This document shows, piece by piece, positions 40,415-40,753 of a stretch of 40,753 nt of DNA. The stretch's first letter is position 1, and the number at the start of each line of letters is the position of its first letter. Made by a program: the position numbers and the translations under genes. Below the pieces are notes generated by a model that ran no database searches, was not told the origin of the DNA, and saw nothing but the letters and a program-made list of their open reading frames with translations. Source of the DNA: JALZAA01 sp035938395 (GTDB lineage Bacteria; Actinomycetota; Acidimicrobiia; IMCC26256; JACDBD01); contig DASZGY010000128.1 of the NCBI GenBank assembly GCA_035938395.1, positions 1 through 40,753 on the forward strand, read 5' to 3'.

Positions 40415-40753
40415 TCAGACCGTGCGGAGAACGGTCACCACTTTCCCGTAGATGAGGACGTCGTCGGGGTCGTAGACGAGCTCGTCCATCGCCTCGTTGG
40501 CGGGCTTCAGGACGACCTTGCCGCGGCGCCGGGAGAAGGTCTTGACCGTCGCCTCCTCGCCGGGGATGCCGGCGACGACGGTCTCGCCGGGCTCGGCGGT
40601 CGCCTGCTGGCTGACGACGATGTAGTCGCCGTCGAAGATGCCGGCCTCGATCATCGAGTCCCCGCGGACGCGGAGCATGAACAGCTGCCCGCGGCCGGTG
40701 AAGTCCTCCGGGAGCGGCAGGATCTCCTCGACGTTCTCGGCCGCGAGGACACC
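40415..40753 (-). CDS. lexA: LexA repressor, C-terminal part (cut by window edge)
   Basis: The last 112 residues of LexA, the SOS repressor that self-cleaves on RecA filaments. Visible: LAAENVEEILPLPEDFTG just after the cleavage region, LFMLRVRGDSMIEAGI with the catalytic Ser, and ATVKTFSRRRGKVVLKPAN with the catalytic Lys. The coding sequence runs off the right edge, so the DNA-binding domain, the cleavage-site Ala and the promoter are not seen; translation from the internal ATG at 40678 is not the true start. It controls the SOS box at 29558-29573 upstream of recA. Confidence 0.95.
   Translation of the reverse strand, partial: GVLAAENVEEILPLPEDFTGRGQLFMLRVRGDSMIEAGIFDGDYIVVSQQATAEPGETVVAGIPGEEATVKTFSRRRGKVVLKPANEAMDELVYDPDDVLIYGKVVTVLRTV

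Overview
The window is a gene-dense, high-GC stretch of bacterial chromosome, almost entirely on the + strand. It carries no tRNA, rRNA, CRISPR, insertion sequence or prophage gene. The gene order matches the conserved backbone of Actinomycetota: ylxP-rbfA-nrnA-truB-ribF-rpsO-pnp-M16 peptidase-dapB, then rnj-(SDR)-ftsK, then rimO-pgsA-cinA-thpR-recA, then miaB-miaA-dapF-hflX, ending at lexA. The actinobacterial LexA box and the likely leaderless promoters agree with this. I lean to an Acidimicrobiia-like lineage rather than Streptomyces or Mycobacterium, because the dap genes are arranged differently and a branched-chain-type ABC transporter is inserted. That placement is inference.

Layout. 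(1) 1-4474: a secreted protein of unknown function, then ribosome maturation (ylxP, rbfA), nanoRNA/pAp turnover (nrnA), tRNA pseudouridylation (truB) and FMN/FAD synthesis (ribF). (2) 4475-9644: rpsO-pnp with two structured leaders, an M16 zinc peptidase and dapB. (3) 9645-18987: a probable lineage-specific insertion with its own leaderless promoter. It holds livF-livG-acyl-CoA synthetase-livH-livM-substrate-binding protein, a 13-bp terminator hairpin, two TetR regulators and a ferritin-like diiron protein. (4) 18988-25391: RNase J, an SDR, a small tandem repeat, FtsK and a membrane-anchored propeller-like protein. (5) 25392-29535: a 3-TM protein on the minus strand with an unusual leader RNA, then rimO-pgsA-cinA-thpR joined by ATGA/GTGA overlaps. 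(6) 29536-30969: recA with two stacked promoters, one LexA-controlled and one resembling the mycobacterial LexA-independent DNA-damage promoter. (7) 30970-32799: a TauE-like permease and a GNAT acetyltransferase on the minus strand, diverging from a lipoprotein. (8) 32800-40753: miaB-miaA-dapF-hflX, then dapC-dapD-dapE, with lexA convergent and cut by the window edge.

The genes group into translation and RNA decay (rbfA, truB, rpsO, pnp, rnj, rimO, miaB, miaA, hflX), lysine/diaminopimelate synthesis by the succinylase branch (dapB, dapD, dapC, dapE, dapF), DNA-damage response (recA, lexA) and uptake plus CoA activation of a carboxylic acid (liv operon plus acyl-CoA synthetase). The most unexpected signals are regulatory. 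They are a junction-tight three-way-junction leader next to its own anti-Shine-Dalgarno sequences (25723-25779, minus), the dual recA promoters, the long imperfect hairpin before pnp, a run of -10 boxes placed 6-7 nt before start codons, and a miaA with no canonical start codon where one is expected.
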